64,000 bases of DNA, taken from contig VRZD01000017.1 in NCBI GenBank assembly GCA_016743235.1, positions 78,798-142,797 of the forward strand, in the 5' to 3' direction. Numbering within the stretch: position 1 is the stretch's first letter; each line of letters starts with the position of its first letter. The notes below the pieces were generated by a model. The model searched no databases and was not told the origin of the DNA. It was given only the letters and a program-made list of their open reading frames with translations. The translations under genes were made by a program, and so were the position numbers. This stretch comes from Pantanalinema sp. GBBB05. GTDB lineage: Bacteria > Cyanobacteriota > Cyanobacteriia > Leptolyngbyales > Leptolyngbyaceae. Shown here piece after piece: positions 34,538-44,549 of this stretch.

Positions 34538-35560
34538 TTACCCCAGTGCCATGTCGTCGTCTACTTCAGGGAGCAGGAGCGGAATTGTCCATTGAATACG
34601 CGGTAGCGCCGCACCATTTGCTGAGGTGTCTGTGCTGGGAGGTAGCACCTCTAGCTGTCCGTTCATCTGGCGTAGAAGCGTTTGGCTCAAGCTCAGGCGC
34701 AGACCTGGTGAGGGAAACGAAGTTTGCTGCGATCGCGCAATGACCTGCCGTTGCAGCGTAATCGTGGGTGTCGTGCTAGTTTCACTCAGCAAACTCGCTG
34801 TTTCTGCGATTGCCGGTTGCAGTAGCTCGATCGATTCACTAAAGAGTGAGGTCAAATAGCTATTGGCGATCGTAAAGACAATAGTGTTTGCTTCAGGGTG
34901 TACTTGAGTAACAAGCTCAATCTCACCCTCGGGAACCTGAGTAATGACTGTATCAACCAAATTGACTAAAACTTGCCGCAACCATCGAGGGTCAGCCAGA
35001 GTATACAGTTCAGACCCAGGTAAGGGTATGTGGAGTCTCAAATTGCGGTTTTTAGCTAGGAGTTGGGTCAAGCGGTCTACATCTTTGAGCAGATTAGCGA
35101 TTTCTACAGGTTGGATGTCGAGTTTGCTTGTCCCTTGTTCAACTTTGGCAACGTACAGGATTTCGTCGAGCACATTAACCATCTTTAACGCGGCAGCATG
35201 AGCTTGTGTAATGAATTCTCGTTCCTCCTCGGGACCATCACAGAGGTTGGACAAAATCAACTGATGCATGCCAATTAAGCCGTTTAAGGGCGATCTCAAC
35301 TCATGGGAGGTGCGCGCCAGAAATCCTCCTTTAAACTGGCTCATTTCAGTTGCCATTTGACAAGCAAGCTCCAGTTGTTCTAACTGGTCTACTAAATCAG
35401 CATGGCGATCGCTGGCGGTTGCAGTTGTGGGAACTCGTAGGTCTTGAGGGAGCGGAGACTCTGGTTCTAGAGATGACACCTGATGGAAGGGTAAAAGAGA
35501 CCTCATTCCCCATCCTAGCCCGACTCCGATCACTACCCATTCCAGGTCTATCCAATTCAT
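34538..35560 (-). CDS. histidine kinase-like protein with degenerate ATP-binding domain
   Basis: A 340-residue protein. Residues 8-24 are hydrophobic and may anchor it. A helical stretch leads into a HisKA domain with an intact H-box FLARTSHELRSPLNG (His86). The following catalytic domain is recognisable (WLRQVLVNLVDTVI, 193-206) but the Mg-binding asparagine of the N-box is Thr204. The G1 box, normally DxGxG, is IANSYLTS, and the G2 glycine loop reads SPGLRLSLSQ. It probably cannot bind ATP normally and may be a phosphotransfer, phosphatase or scaffold protein. It starts three bases after the stop of the Sua5/YrdC gene, so both share a transcript. Confidence 0.8.
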   Translation of the reverse strand: MNWIDLEWVVIGVGLGWGMRSLLPFHQVSSLEPESPLPQDLRVPTTATASDRHADLVDQLEQLELACQMATEMSQFKGGFLARTSHELRSPLNGLIGMHQLILSNLCDGPEEEREFITQAHAAALKMVNVLDEILYVAKVEQGTSKLDIQPVEIANLLKDVDRLTQLLAKNRNLRLHIPLPGSELYTLADPRWLRQVLVNLVDTVITQVPEGEIELVTQVHPEANTIVFTIANSYLTSLFSESIELLQPAIAETASLLSETSTTPTITLQRQVIARSQQTSFPSPGLRLSLSQTLLRQMNGQLEVLPPSTDTSANGAALPRIQWTIPLLLPEVDDDMALG

Positions 35561-35563
35561 GAC

Positions 35564-36184
35564 TTATCTATCCAATATAACGGCTCCCTGTCTAAGCACT
35601 TCCCAGGCACTGCCTGTCCAGCGGATTACCGTTGATGGTACGCCGGAGACAGGACTATCACCGCTAAACGACGGGAATGCTAGCTGATTCTGCAGCTCCG
35701 AGGGTGACAGGGTAAGCACCTGAGGAAACTGTATCTCAATTTCAGCGATAGTCTGTAAGGGGGGCTGACCTGACAGATTGGCACTCGTGGTGGCTAAGGG
35801 CCCGGTGCGGTTCAAAATGGTACGGGCGATCGCGTGATTAGGTACTCGCAGTCCAATGGTGCTGGGGTCTTTGGGGTTCAGACTAGATGGCACTTGCTGA
35901 CTGGCGGGCAAGACTAGCGTTAAGGCTCCCGGTAGGTACTTCGTTGCGATCGCTTGCCAGATGCGGCGCTCAGTAGGTGAGCCTTCTGCATATATCCAGA
36001 GATCATCAATATTTCCTGCCATCAGGATTAATGGTTTATCTAAACTTCGTTGTTTTGTTTCAAAGATTAAGCCAGCGCAATCAAGACGGCTGGCAAGAGC
36101 CGGAACTGTATCTGTCGGAAAACTTGCTAGGTGATTGCCAGACTGAATCCCTGTAATGAGCTCGGCAAATGAAACTTGCGGCAT
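35564..36184 (-). CDS. Sua5/YciO/YrdC-type threonylcarbamoyl-AMP synthase
   Basis: A 206-residue protein from the ATG at 36184 (MPQVSFAELITG); an upstream start at 36250 is unlikely. It makes threonylcarbamoyl-AMP from threonine, bicarbonate and ATP, the first step of the t6A37 modification of tRNAs that read ANN codons. Signs are SFPTDTVPALASRL, IFETKQRSLDKPLILM (the KxR region with slight changes), GALTLVLPAS, TIGLRVPNHAIAR and PLATTSANLSGQPP. It is of YrdC size without the Sua5 extension. It lies directly upstream of the degenerate kinase gene, likely as an operon. Confidence 0.85.
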   Translation of the reverse strand: MPQVSFAELITGIQSGNHLASFPTDTVPALASRLDCAGLIFETKQRSLDKPLILMAGNIDDLWIYAEGSPTERRIWQAIATKYLPGALTLVLPASQQVPSSLNPKDPSTIGLRVPNHAIARTILNRTGPLATTSANLSGQPPLQTIAEIEIQFPQVLTLSPSELQNQLAFPSFSGDSPVSGVPSTVIRWTGSAWEVLRQGAVILDR

Positions 36185-36778
36185 GAGTTGGTGGGTTAGG
36201 AATACGAAAACTACGGTAGGAGAAATGCAGCGGTGGGCAACTTGCCACAATGAAAATATGAGTAGTTTACAAAAAAACGTTTTTTTCTGTGTAGATTTAC
36301 GGAAAAATATATTTATTTTACTTATATGTTTGCACGGTTCAGTTTATTTTTATTTTTCAAGCTAATTGAATTGAGAGTGAAAACGAGGATGTAGTCGTGG
36401 TTATCACTGAGTAATGAGAGATTCCTTGTTACAAATTTGGTTGCTATGTGTCTGAGATCACTCACCTTAAATCCGTTGTCGTCTAAATTTTTGGTGGGGT
36501 GAATGACTGCAATAGATGCCAGCATCGCTTAAATTTGGTAGTCATCATTAATGTTGAAGTGTCAAGAGTTTGTATCTGTACAGTTTAAAGCGGCAAGACC
36601 GTAAGCTATTTTTCTTTGTTCGCGGTTTAAGCTGATGAAGCGCTAGCAATTAAACTTCTCTATTTAGCTGTCCTGTTGATTGCATTTATTTTCAGTAAAT
36701 CGGTATTAATTCGTTGGCTGATTTTAGTTGTCTCAGTATTTTCTACAGATACACCAATTTACCTTCAGGAGCATCTTG
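36185..36778. other. A/T-rich intergenic region
   Basis: 594 bases between divergent genes with a strikingly A/T-rich core at about 36270-36370, including homopolymer runs of seven A and seven T. A 67-codon minus-strand frame at 36322-36525 has no recognisable feature and is probably chance. I see no tRNA or repeat. It presumably holds the promoters of the Sua5 and histidine kinase genes. Confidence 0.5.
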
Positions 36779-38221
36779 GTGAATACAACGAGGTTTCTTG
36801 GTAGCCGCTCATCTCACTCCCGTCCTATCGTCAGTGGGGTTGATTCAGCGTCAACTATGCTGGAATTATTGACAGGGCGTAGACCTACAGAACGGCTACT
36901 AACACCACAGACGTTAATGGCTCAAGCTCAAACTCAATTGCTTGATCTGGTGCATGATTCTATTTTGGCATTTGATATTGAAGGGACGATTACCTTTTGG
37001 AATCGTGCGGCTGAGGAACTATATGGTTGGACAAAGGCAGAAGCACTGGGTCAACATATTTATACACTGTTGAAAACAGAACTTCCGCAGCCGTTGGCAG
37101 ACAGCAAAGTTCAGATCTTACAACAAGGTCGATGGGAAAAAGAACTGATTCGCACTCGGCGGGATGGGACTCAGGTCTGTGTTACTAGTCGTCGTACCCT
37201 GCAACGGGATGGACAGGGTAACCCTGTGGCAATTCTGGAGATTACCCACGATGTCACTGATCTCAGACAGCTTGAGGGCGCATTACAACAGGCGCATCAG
37301 AACTTGCAATTTTGTCAGATCCAGCAGACCCAAACTCTGGAAGCTGAAAATGCTGCCCTTAAAGCAGAACTGCTGAAACGAGAGCGAGTAGAGGCAGAAT
37401 TGCGACAACGGCTTGAGGATCAAACTGCGATCGCCCTATGTACGGCTCAGAGCTACGAACAGTTGGAACAATTGATTGACTCCCGCACCCAAGAACTAGA
37501 ACAGGCAAGACAACAAGCGGAAACAGCGAACCACGCCAAGAGCGAATTTTTGGCGACGATGAGCCATGAACTGCGAACCCCACTGAATGCTGTATTAGGG
37601 CTATCTCAGGTGTTGCAGCAGGAAATCTTTGGTGCTTTGAACCCCAAACAAGCAGAGTATATCGGTCATATTCGGAGTAGTGGCGAACACTTACTCCTGT
37701 TAATTAATGACATTTTGGATTTAGCCAAAGTGGAAGCTGGACGAGAGACCCTGGAGCTAGGTCCAGTTGTAGTGAATGAGTTGTGTCATAGCTGTCTATC
37801 CCTGATTCAAGAGCAGGCATTTCAAAAAGGACTCGAAATTCTCAGCCAGATTGATCCGGCGATCGATACTTGTATTGCCGATGAACGCCGGTTACGGCAA
37901 ATGCTGCTCAATCTCCTGTCAAATGCGATTAAATTTACGCCGACTGGCAATATCACCCTGCTTGTCCAAGCTCAAACTGAGGGGATTACGTTCACGGTTG
38001 CGGATACCGGCATTGGGATTGGCACAGAACAATTGTCTTTGCTATTCCAACCGTTCCAGCAACTGGATTGCCAGCTTAACCGCCAATATATAGGGACTGG
38101 CTTAGGGCTAGCATTGACACGGAACCTGGCTCGTTTGCATGGTGGCGATGTCACCGTCGAGTCCAGTTTGGGAGAGGGGAGTCGCTTTACCATCTACCTG
38201 CCAGATTTAGCGCAGGATTAG
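36779..38221 (+). CDS. PAS-domain sensor histidine kinase
   Basis: A 480-residue protein. CAGGAG six bases ahead supports the GTG at 36779; a TTG start 51 bases upstream is less likely. A PAS domain (about 52-170: ILAFDIEGTITFWNRAAEEL, LYGWTKAEALGQ, VTSRRTLQRDGQGNP) is followed by a coiled coil (about 165-255) and HisKA with FLATMSHELRTPLN (His263). A complete catalytic domain follows with LLNLLSNAIKFTPTG, ADTGIGIGTEQLSLLFQPF and GTGLGLALTRNLA. There is no membrane segment, so it is a soluble sensor. No cognate regulator is adjacent. Confidence 0.92.
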   Translation: MNTTRFLGSRSSHSRPIVSGVDSASTMLELLTGRRPTERLLTPQTLMAQAQTQLLDLVHDSILAFDIEGTITFWNRAAEELYGWTKAEALGQHIYTLLKTELPQPLADSKVQILQQGRWEKELIRTRRDGTQVCVTSRRTLQRDGQGNPVAILEITHDVTDLRQLEGALQQAHQNLQFCQIQQTQTLEAENAALKAELLKRERVEAELRQRLEDQTAIALCTAQSYEQLEQLIDSRTQELEQARQQAETANHAKSEFLATMSHELRTPLNAVLGLSQVLQQEIFGALNPKQAEYIGHIRSSGEHLLLLINDILDLAKVEAGRETLELGPVVVNELCHSCLSLIQEQAFQKGLEILSQIDPAIDTCIADERRLRQMLLNLLSNAIKFTPTGNITLLVQAQTEGITFTVADTGIGIGTEQLSLLFQPFQQLDCQLNRQYIGTGLGLALTRNLARLHGGDVTVESSLGEGSRFTIYLPDLAQD

Positions 38222-38270
38222 TAGGAGCGCCTGTCGATCTCTCAAACGCTGATTTCTACCCATCAACGGC

Positions 38271-39062
38271 TTAATAGGGTTTGCGACCCGTAAAGTTCCC
38301 CGGAGGATTGTAGTTACATACCCAAATTTCCTTGCCATTGCCGCGCGCCATGCCACAGCCCACTTGTTGTGTGGTCTTCCAAACGACCTGTGTATAGTGA
38401 CCGCACATCTTACCGGGTTTGCAAGAGTTGGTGGCATAGTCGTAATCATTGACCTCTTCTCCCCACATCCTGACTACCCGTTCTGGACTCAGTTGTTGCC
38501 CCCAGGCGGAAGCGAGGTTTTCGCCATAAGGGGAATTGGGGCGATGTTCGAATCGGTTTTCTTTTAACAACTTTTCTGCCCAGGCTTGCGCGTAGCTAGC
38601 TAACTGTGGCGACCAAGTCAAAGTCGGAACTCCATAGCGCTTCCGCCAATCATTGTGGGCACTTAGCATCTGTTGCATACCAGCTGGACTCGATAGGTCA
38701 TAGGCGGTTTTAGCAATTCCTCGCTTTTGGGCTTCGGTCAGTGTCAGAATTCGCTCGATCGCTACGCCCTTTTCTTGCTGATTATTACTGGCATACTGGA
38801 CGTTATAGACAAAGCCCGATCGACTATTCCAGGCATAACCGACTAACAACGCTTCCTGCCATTGGTTATTTCGGTTGACATAAACTGGCTTGCCATCTAA
38901 CGGAAATGGCGGAGTTGGTTGTTGGGCTACCTGAGTAGTCGCTAAAACTGGCTGGATCTTACTAGGCGAGAGAATTGGCAGTAGCCAGATCAGGGTTGGA
39001 ATGGTCAGTAAGGTCGCTGCGATCGCAGCACCTCGGTAAGAATGGGGATAAGGATTGGTCAT
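38271..39062 (-). CDS. CAP-domain (SCP/PR-1-like) secreted protein
   Basis: A 263-residue protein starting at MTNPYPHS; the ATG four codons upstream (39074) is possible. A signal peptide or anchor spans about residues 8-40. A roughly 60-residue beta region follows (DGKPVYVNRNNQWQEALLVG). The CAP domain covers about 125-263 with LSAHNDWRKRYGVPTLTWS, FEHRPNSPYGENLASAWG, GHYTQVVWKTTQQVGCGMA and VCNYNPPGNFTG, including the paired His-Glu sets and the cysteines of the PR-1 group. CAP proteins are secreted and may bind lipids or cleave peptides; the role here is unknown. Confidence 0.9.
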   Translation of the reverse strand: MTNPYPHSYRGAAIAATLLTIPTLIWLLPILSPSKIQPVLATTQVAQQPTPPFPLDGKPVYVNRNNQWQEALLVGYAWNSRSGFVYNVQYASNNQQEKGVAIERILTLTEAQKRGIAKTAYDLSSPAGMQQMLSAHNDWRKRYGVPTLTWSPQLASYAQAWAEKLLKENRFEHRPNSPYGENLASAWGQQLSPERVVRMWGEEVNDYDYATNSCKPGKMCGHYTQVVWKTTQQVGCGMARGNGKEIWVCNYNPPGNFTGRKPY

Positions 39063-39123
39063 GCCGTAGCTCAAGAGCGAACTGTGATGGATAGTTAAGA
39101 TGGTTCCCTGGGAGACAAGTTCC

Positions 39124-39957
39124 CTAACGAACTTTCTGCTCTGTGACTAAAGTTAAGTTAATGAACTCGCCTTTTTCGTTGTAGCGACGAATTAGGCGTT
39201 GTCGGAGGTCTGGTTGCATTAACCATCCCGCCTCCAGAAAAAATGATTTTCCCCGTTGGATTTGACTGGGACAGTTAGATGAAGCACCATCGGGTAATAA
39301 CAAAACCTGGATCGGCTGTGCTCCCTGACTGAACTTTAAAGTTGATCCACAGATCTCAGCTTTAGAGGTAAGAGTGTGCTCACCCCTGGTATCTCCAAAG
39401 GTGAGTTGCTGAACTAAATGCTGATCGCCATCCCGGCGCATGGTGAGTTGGGTAGAGTATCGATCGGGTGTGCGCCAGCTAGGATAAAGGCTGATGGCTT
39501 CTCCTTGCCAGGTGCCGAGCAAATCCTCCACTGTTAATGGTGGACGTTCGGGGGCTGCGCTGCCCGCCCGATATTCCCGAATCAGCGTGAGATTCTGTAA
39601 TTGCTGATCACCGGGATCAAACATTTGCACCAGCCGTAACCGCCGATCGCCATGTACAAACGCTAACTCGGCTCCAAATTGGCTAAAGGGGGCGAGTTGT
39701 AATGAGCCTTGAGAGAAGGCGCCAGTTTCAAAAAACAGTAGACCGCCGCCCAGACCAACCGAGGTGAAATTCAGCACAACATCTGTCTGCCCCTGACGTT
39801 GGAGGGTGAGGCGAATTTCCTGGAGATCGCTGCCGATCGCTTCTAACTGCAACCGGGAGGGAGTATCGCTTAACAGTTCACCGGTTGCTGAGAGTGAGGT
39901 GAAGGAGCCATACCACTCGCCCAGATTTTGCAGAAAACAGTCCCATTGGGATTTCAT
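39124..39957 (-). CDS. DUF3598-family cyanobacterial lipocalin-like protein
   Basis: A 277-residue protein made largely of beta strands, with two related halves. The first has WDCFLQNLGEWYGSFTSLSATGELL and GGLLFFETGAFSQGSLQLAPFSQF. The second begins at LLGTWQGEAISLYPSWRTPDRYSTQLT. Near the C-terminus are SFFLEAGWLMQPDLRQRLIRRYNEKGE. This fits DUF3598, a cyanobacterial and plastid family with a lipocalin-type barrel related to chromophore or lipid binders. No signal peptide is present. Function unknown. Confidence 0.8.
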   Translation of the reverse strand: MKSQWDCFLQNLGEWYGSFTSLSATGELLSDTPSRLQLEAIGSDLQEIRLTLQRQGQTDVVLNFTSVGLGGGLLFFETGAFSQGSLQLAPFSQFGAELAFVHGDRRLRLVQMFDPGDQQLQNLTLIREYRAGSAAPERPPLTVEDLLGTWQGEAISLYPSWRTPDRYSTQLTMRRDGDQHLVQQLTFGDTRGEHTLTSKAEICGSTLKFSQGAQPIQVLLLPDGASSNCPSQIQRGKSFFLEAGWLMQPDLRQRLIRRYNEKGEFINLTLVTEQKVR

Positions 39958-40208
39958 GATGGAAGGGTTGAATGCGATCGTCGTTCATTATTAAACCCCG
40001 TTTTGCCTGCTTTGGCTGGTGCTGCGGTGCAGGAGCAATGGAGTGAGGTAGTTCATAGATGAACCATATTCATGGGGGTAGTGATCACTGGATCTATCAA
40101 GAGAAACAGGCACAAAATCCAAATTATCCTGGCGTAATGTTTGCCTAAAAGCGCTAGGGTAAAGGATGAGGTGAGGTCATCGTGGTACGCCATATCTGAT
40201 AGAACACT

Positions 40209-43200
40209 ATGGTTAATTTACCTGTAGATACTGAACAAATTCGGCAGCAATTAATTGCGGTATATCGAAAATTATTACCACTGGAACAAACGATCGTGCA
40301 ATTGTTTTCAGTCATTTATGAACCCATTAGTCGCACGATATTTGTTAGCTGCCTCAATTACTTAGGCGTCCGAACTCGGAATGAAGCCTCGTTTACAGCC
40401 GCTTCTGTGAAGCCCTATATCGATCGCTTAATTGACTTAGGAGTGTTGGTACAAAATAGTGGGCAAGGACCGCAGTGTCATCCGCTATTGAAAGAAGTGG
40501 CAACTCGTGATGTGGTGCAGGCAGGACGGTTTGATGCCTTTGCCAAAACCGTTGAAAATGTGATTCCCATTCCCTGTCGCTGGAAGAATGGTCCCCGTAT
40601 GTTTAATAGTGATGGGCTGTTGATTCGGGAATTTCGGATTGGACTATATCGCAAAGATATTCAATTTATTAATCAGCAGTTAGAAGATTATTCCAAAAAC
40701 TCTTATCAGAAAAATAAAATTTCTGTTGATGAAATTTATCGGCAAGTTTGTAATAATCCCTTTGATCCCGTTTGGTTTCGTACCCTGCCGCAGGCTCTCT
40801 ATGAGAATGCTTTAACTAGTATTCTCAATTATTCCATGTTGTATTTGACTCCTGCTGATACCGCATTTCAGTCATTACAAGCAGATGCTTTAGTTGGAGG
40901 GAAAGACTCTGATTTTCTGCCCTTAGTGTTGCTCGATCAACTGATTTTGCGAGGGCATCTGAAATCAGCAGCAGCCGTCGTAGCGGGGCTAACGGAGTCC
41001 CAACCAATTAACTCGCTCACGGTGCAGGGATGTTTGCAGTTTTTGCAAGGGGATGATGCGGTAGCGATCGCCACCTACACCAAAGCTCTGCAAATTTTGA
41101 AGAAAGGATCTGGGAAACGCAAGCTGTACTTCCAGTCGATGAGTGGACTATTTTTTGTCCTAGCATTGCTGAAGGATGGTTCGGCAGAGCGGTTAAGTGA
41201 GGCGGCAGAATATGCAACGATCGCGCAACAAGCGAATCATTGGCTCAGTCCGATTTATGCTCGGCTGTTAGCGGTGATCCAAATTCAGCAAGGCGATTTG
41301 AGTCGAAAAGATCTGATTCTCAATGCGGCGATCGCACCGTATGAAGCAGGTCATAGTTTAGCGACGTTATTTGGCGCACTGTGTTTGTATTGGGTCGATC
41401 GCGATCGGGCAAAAACTCATCTACCCCGATTGTTAGAGCCATTTTTTCAACAGGCTGGAGAAGAAGCAGGGTATCACTGGTTAGCGATGCAAGCGGCGGC
41501 TCTATTAGCGTATTTAAAGCCGCGTAAGTACGAAAAAATGGCTCAGCATTTACGAACACAACTAGGCTGTCAGGCATTAGTGGATATCTTGCAACCACAG
41601 GAAGCCTGGGAGTTATGTTTGAATGCGCTGGCAAACCTGCGTAAAGGAACGGAACAACTGAATGCAAAACCATTAGCCAATCAGCGCTTAGCCTGGTTTA
41701 TTACCTTCTATTCCAACAACAACTATCTGCTGCAACCCCGTGAGCAAACCATTAATGTCAAAGGGGAATGGAGTAAAGGGCGACCGATCGCGTTAAAGCG
41801 ATTGAAAAAAGCTGGCGAATTAGCCTACCTCACCCCCCAGGATTTGCGAGTTTGCGGTCAGTTAGAAGTGGAACATTCCTATGGGTATTATGGTCAAACT
41901 CAGTATCGGTTTAGCGATAAAGCGATCGCGGCTTTAGTCGGACATCCGCTAGTGTTTTGGGAAGACTCAAATATTCGGGTTGAGGTCGTCAAAGGTGAAC
42001 CCGAACTATTAGTGAAAAAGGGCAAAAATAGTCAACTAAATCTGCAATTTGTCCCAGAGTTGAAGGCGAACAAAGACATTTTGTTAGTCAAGGAAACCCC
42101 TACTCGCTTGAAGGTGATTGAGGTGACTGCTGAACATCGGCGGATTGGAGAAATTCTGGGTCAACAAAACCGTTTGGATGTACCAGAGAGCGCTAAAGAA
42201 CGGGTGTTGGCGGCTATTAATGCCGTTTCTGGCATTGTCACGGTGCATTCGGATATTGGGGGTGGAGTCGAGAGTGCTGAAACTGTACCTTCTGATCCCA
42301 AACCCCACGTGCATTTACTCCCTGCCGGAGAGGGCTTAAAGGTAGCAGTACTGGCTCGTCCGTTTGCACAGGGTGGCTCCTATTACCGACCAGGAGCCGG
42401 AGGCGAAACGGTGATTGCCGAAATTGATGGCAAGCGGCTGCAAACGACCCGGAATCTCAAACAAGAAAAACAATTCGCCAAAGCGGTGATTGCCGATTGT
42501 CCCACTCTAACTACCCAGCAGGGACAGGATGATGAATGGTTAGTGGAAGAGCCAGAGGATTGCCTGGAGTTGTTGCTGGAATTGCAGGCATTGGGCGATC
42601 GCGTGGTGATGGAATGGCCGGAAGGGGAAAAATTGCGTGTCAGCCATCAGGCGACTTTGCAGGACTTTAAACTGGCGATTAAACGGCAGAATGATTGGTT
42701 CACAACCGAGGGAGAACTGAAGTTGGATAACAATCTGGTGCTGGATATGCAGCAGTTGATGCAACTGTTAGATCAGCATTCCGGGCGGTTTATTCCCCTG
42801 GCAGATGGACAGTTTCTGGCTCTAACTCAGGAGTTTCGCAAGCGGCTCGATGAGTTGCGATCGTTCTCCGAAAAGTCTGGAAAAGGCTTGCGGTTGCATC
42901 CTCTGGCGGCTCTAGCCGTTGAGGATTGGATTGATGAAGTGGGACATCTGAAAGCGGATAAACACTGGAAAGCCCATATTCAACGCTTACAGGAAATCCA
43001 AAACTTTGAGCCAGAATTACCCTCAACCCTACAAGCCGAACTGCGAGATTATCAGATCGATGGATTTCGTTGGTTAGCTCGATTAGCGTATTGGGGCGTG
43101 GGAGCTTGTTTAGCGGATGACATGGGGTTAGGCAAAACCTTGCAAGCCCTGGCGGTAATCCTAACTCGCGCTCCGGAGGGAGCCACGTTGATTATTGCGC

Positions 43201-44417
43201 CGACTTCAGTGGGCATGAACTGGGTGAGTGAAGCTCAACGGTTTGCGCCGACGTTAAACCCGCTTCAATTTGGCAGTGGCGATCGCCAAAAAGTGTTGGA
43301 TAACTTGCAACCGTTTGATTTGTTGGTGTGTAGCTACGGCTTATTACAGCAAGAAGAAGTGGCAGAAATGCTGGCAAAAGTCCAATGGCAAACGATCGTA
43401 CTGGATGAAGCCCAATCGATTAAAAACTTTGCCACTAAGCGATCGCAAGCGGCGATGAATTTGCAAGGCGGATTTAAAGTCCTAACGACGGGAACCCCGA
43501 TTGAAAACCATTTAGGCGAATTGTGGAATTTATTCCGGTTTATTAATCCCGGTTTATTGGGGTCGTTAGAGAGCTTTAATCAGCGCTTTGCCACCCCGAT
43601 CGAACGATATCAAGATAAACCCGCTCGCAATCGCTTAAAGAAACTGATTCAGCCCTTCATTTTGCGACGTACCAAGAGTCAGGTGTTAGAAGAATTGCCA
43701 TCACGGACGGAGATTCTGTTGCATGTGGAACTGAGTCGGGAGGAAATGGCATTCTATGAGGCGTTGAGACGGGAAGCGATCGCCAAATTATCCGAAAGTG
43801 ACGCGACCGCTGGAACTAAGCATTTGCAGGTGCTAGCAGAAATTATGAAACTGCGCCGAGCGTGTTGTAATACGCGGTTAGTCAAACCAGAAATTGGCTT
43901 ATCCAGTGCTAAACTGCAACTGTTTGGCGAGGTGTTAGCAGAGCTACTAGAGAACCGTCATAAAGCCTTAGTATTCAGTCAATTTGTCGATCATCTCCAG
44001 ATCATTCGCGACTATCTGGATCAACAACAAATCCGTTATCAATATTTAGATGGCAGCACCCCGGCTAAAGATCGCAAAAAACGGGTCGATGCCTTTCAAT
44101 CCGGAGAAGGCGATGTGTTCTTAATTAGCCTCAAAGCTGGAGGGACGGGCTTAAATCTCACAGCCGCAGATTATGTAATTCACATGGATCCCTGGTGGAA
44201 TCCGGCGGTGGAAGACCAAGCCAGCGATCGCGCCCATCGGATTGGGCAACAACGTCCGGTGACAATTTATCGCTTAGTGGCGAGGAATACGATCGAAGAA
44301 AAAATTGTTGATTTACATCATCACAAACGTGACTTAGCCGATAGTTTGCTGGAAGGTACCGATATGAGCGGCAAGATTTCCACCAACGAATTACTGCGAT
44401 TGATCAACGAAGGATAA
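40209..44417 (+). CDS. large SNF2-family helicase with 900-residue N-terminal region
   Basis: A 1402-residue protein. Residues 1-110 look like a winged-helix or other small alpha domain. Residues 120-560 are mainly helical and may be a solenoid, and 560-900 are mixed. The two RecA-like lobes of SNF2 ATPases start near 930: ADDMGLGKTLQALAVI (around 970), DEAQ (around 1065), TTGTPIENHLGELWNLFRF, FLISLKAGGTGLNLTAADYV and DQASDRAHRIGQQRPVTIYR (around 1340). Such enzymes translocate on double-stranded DNA and displace proteins or help repair. It is not flanked by restriction or defence genes; the nearest neighbour is a MITE-like element. Confidence 0.9.
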   Translation: MVNLPVDTEQIRQQLIAVYRKLLPLEQTIVQLFSVIYEPISRTIFVSCLNYLGVRTRNEASFTAASVKPYIDRLIDLGVLVQNSGQGPQCHPLLKEVATRDVVQAGRFDAFAKTVENVIPIPCRWKNGPRMFNSDGLLIREFRIGLYRKDIQFINQQLEDYSKNSYQKNKISVDEIYRQVCNNPFDPVWFRTLPQALYENALTSILNYSMLYLTPADTAFQSLQADALVGGKDSDFLPLVLLDQLILRGHLKSAAAVVAGLTESQPINSLTVQGCLQFLQGDDAVAIATYTKALQILKKGSGKRKLYFQSMSGLFFVLALLKDGSAERLSEAAEYATIAQQANHWLSPIYARLLAVIQIQQGDLSRKDLILNAAIAPYEAGHSLATLFGALCLYWVDRDRAKTHLPRLLEPFFQQAGEEAGYHWLAMQAAALLAYLKPRKYEKMAQHLRTQLGCQALVDILQPQEAWELCLNALANLRKGTEQLNAKPLANQRLAWFITFYSNNNYLLQPREQTINVKGEWSKGRPIALKRLKKAGELAYLTPQDLRVCGQLEVEHSYGYYGQTQYRFSDKAIAALVGHPLVFWEDSNIRVEVVKGEPELLVKKGKNSQLNLQFVPELKANKDILLVKETPTRLKVIEVTAEHRRIGEILGQQNRLDVPESAKERVLAAINAVSGIVTVHSDIGGGVESAETVPSDPKPHVHLLPAGEGLKVAVLARPFAQGGSYYRPGAGGETVIAEIDGKRLQTTRNLKQEKQFAKAVIADCPTLTTQQGQDDEWLVEEPEDCLELLLELQALGDRVVMEWPEGEKLRVSHQATLQDFKLAIKRQNDWFTTEGELKLDNNLVLDMQQLMQLLDQHSGRFIPLADGQFLALTQEFRKRLDELRSFSEKSGKGLRLHPLAALAVEDWIDEVGHLKADKHWKAHIQRLQEIQNFEPELPSTLQAELRDYQIDGFRWLARLAYWGVGACLADDMGLGKTLQALAVILTRAPEGATLIIAPTSVGMNWVSEAQRFAPTLNPLQFGSGDRQKVLDNLQPFDLLVCSYGLLQQEEVAEMLAKVQWQTIVLDEAQSIKNFATKRSQAAMNLQGGFKVLTTGTPIENHLGELWNLFRFINPGLLGSLESFNQRFATPIERYQDKPARNRLKKLIQPFILRRTKSQVLEELPSRTEILLHVELSREEMAFYEALRREAIAKLSESDATAGTKHLQVLAEIMKLRRACCNTRLVKPEIGLSSAKLQLFGEVLAELLENRHKALVFSQFVDHLQIIRDYLDQQQIRYQYLDGSTPAKDRKKRVDAFQSGEGDVFLISLKAGGTGLNLTAADYVIHMDPWWNPAVEDQASDRAHRIGQQRPVTIYRLVARNTIEEKIVDLHHHKRDLADSLLEGTDMSGKISTNELLRLINEG

Positions 44418-44549
44418 TTAGCACTCACTGCATTGTTTGTCAGCTGATTGCCGTTTGATTAAGCATTTAAATTTCCTCTTTAATACACCTAGAGAAAATT
44501 AGAAAACTAACAGATTTAGACAATTCTTAAAAATTGCCACAGTTTCCTA

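Noticed and set aside
36322..36525. 67-codon minus-strand frame
   Set aside because: It lies in an A/T-rich gap, has no ribosome-binding site that I can see, and no family-like pattern.
40209..44417. Defence island around the SNF2 helicase
   Set aside because: No restriction, methyltransferase, nuclease or other defence genes flank it within the window.
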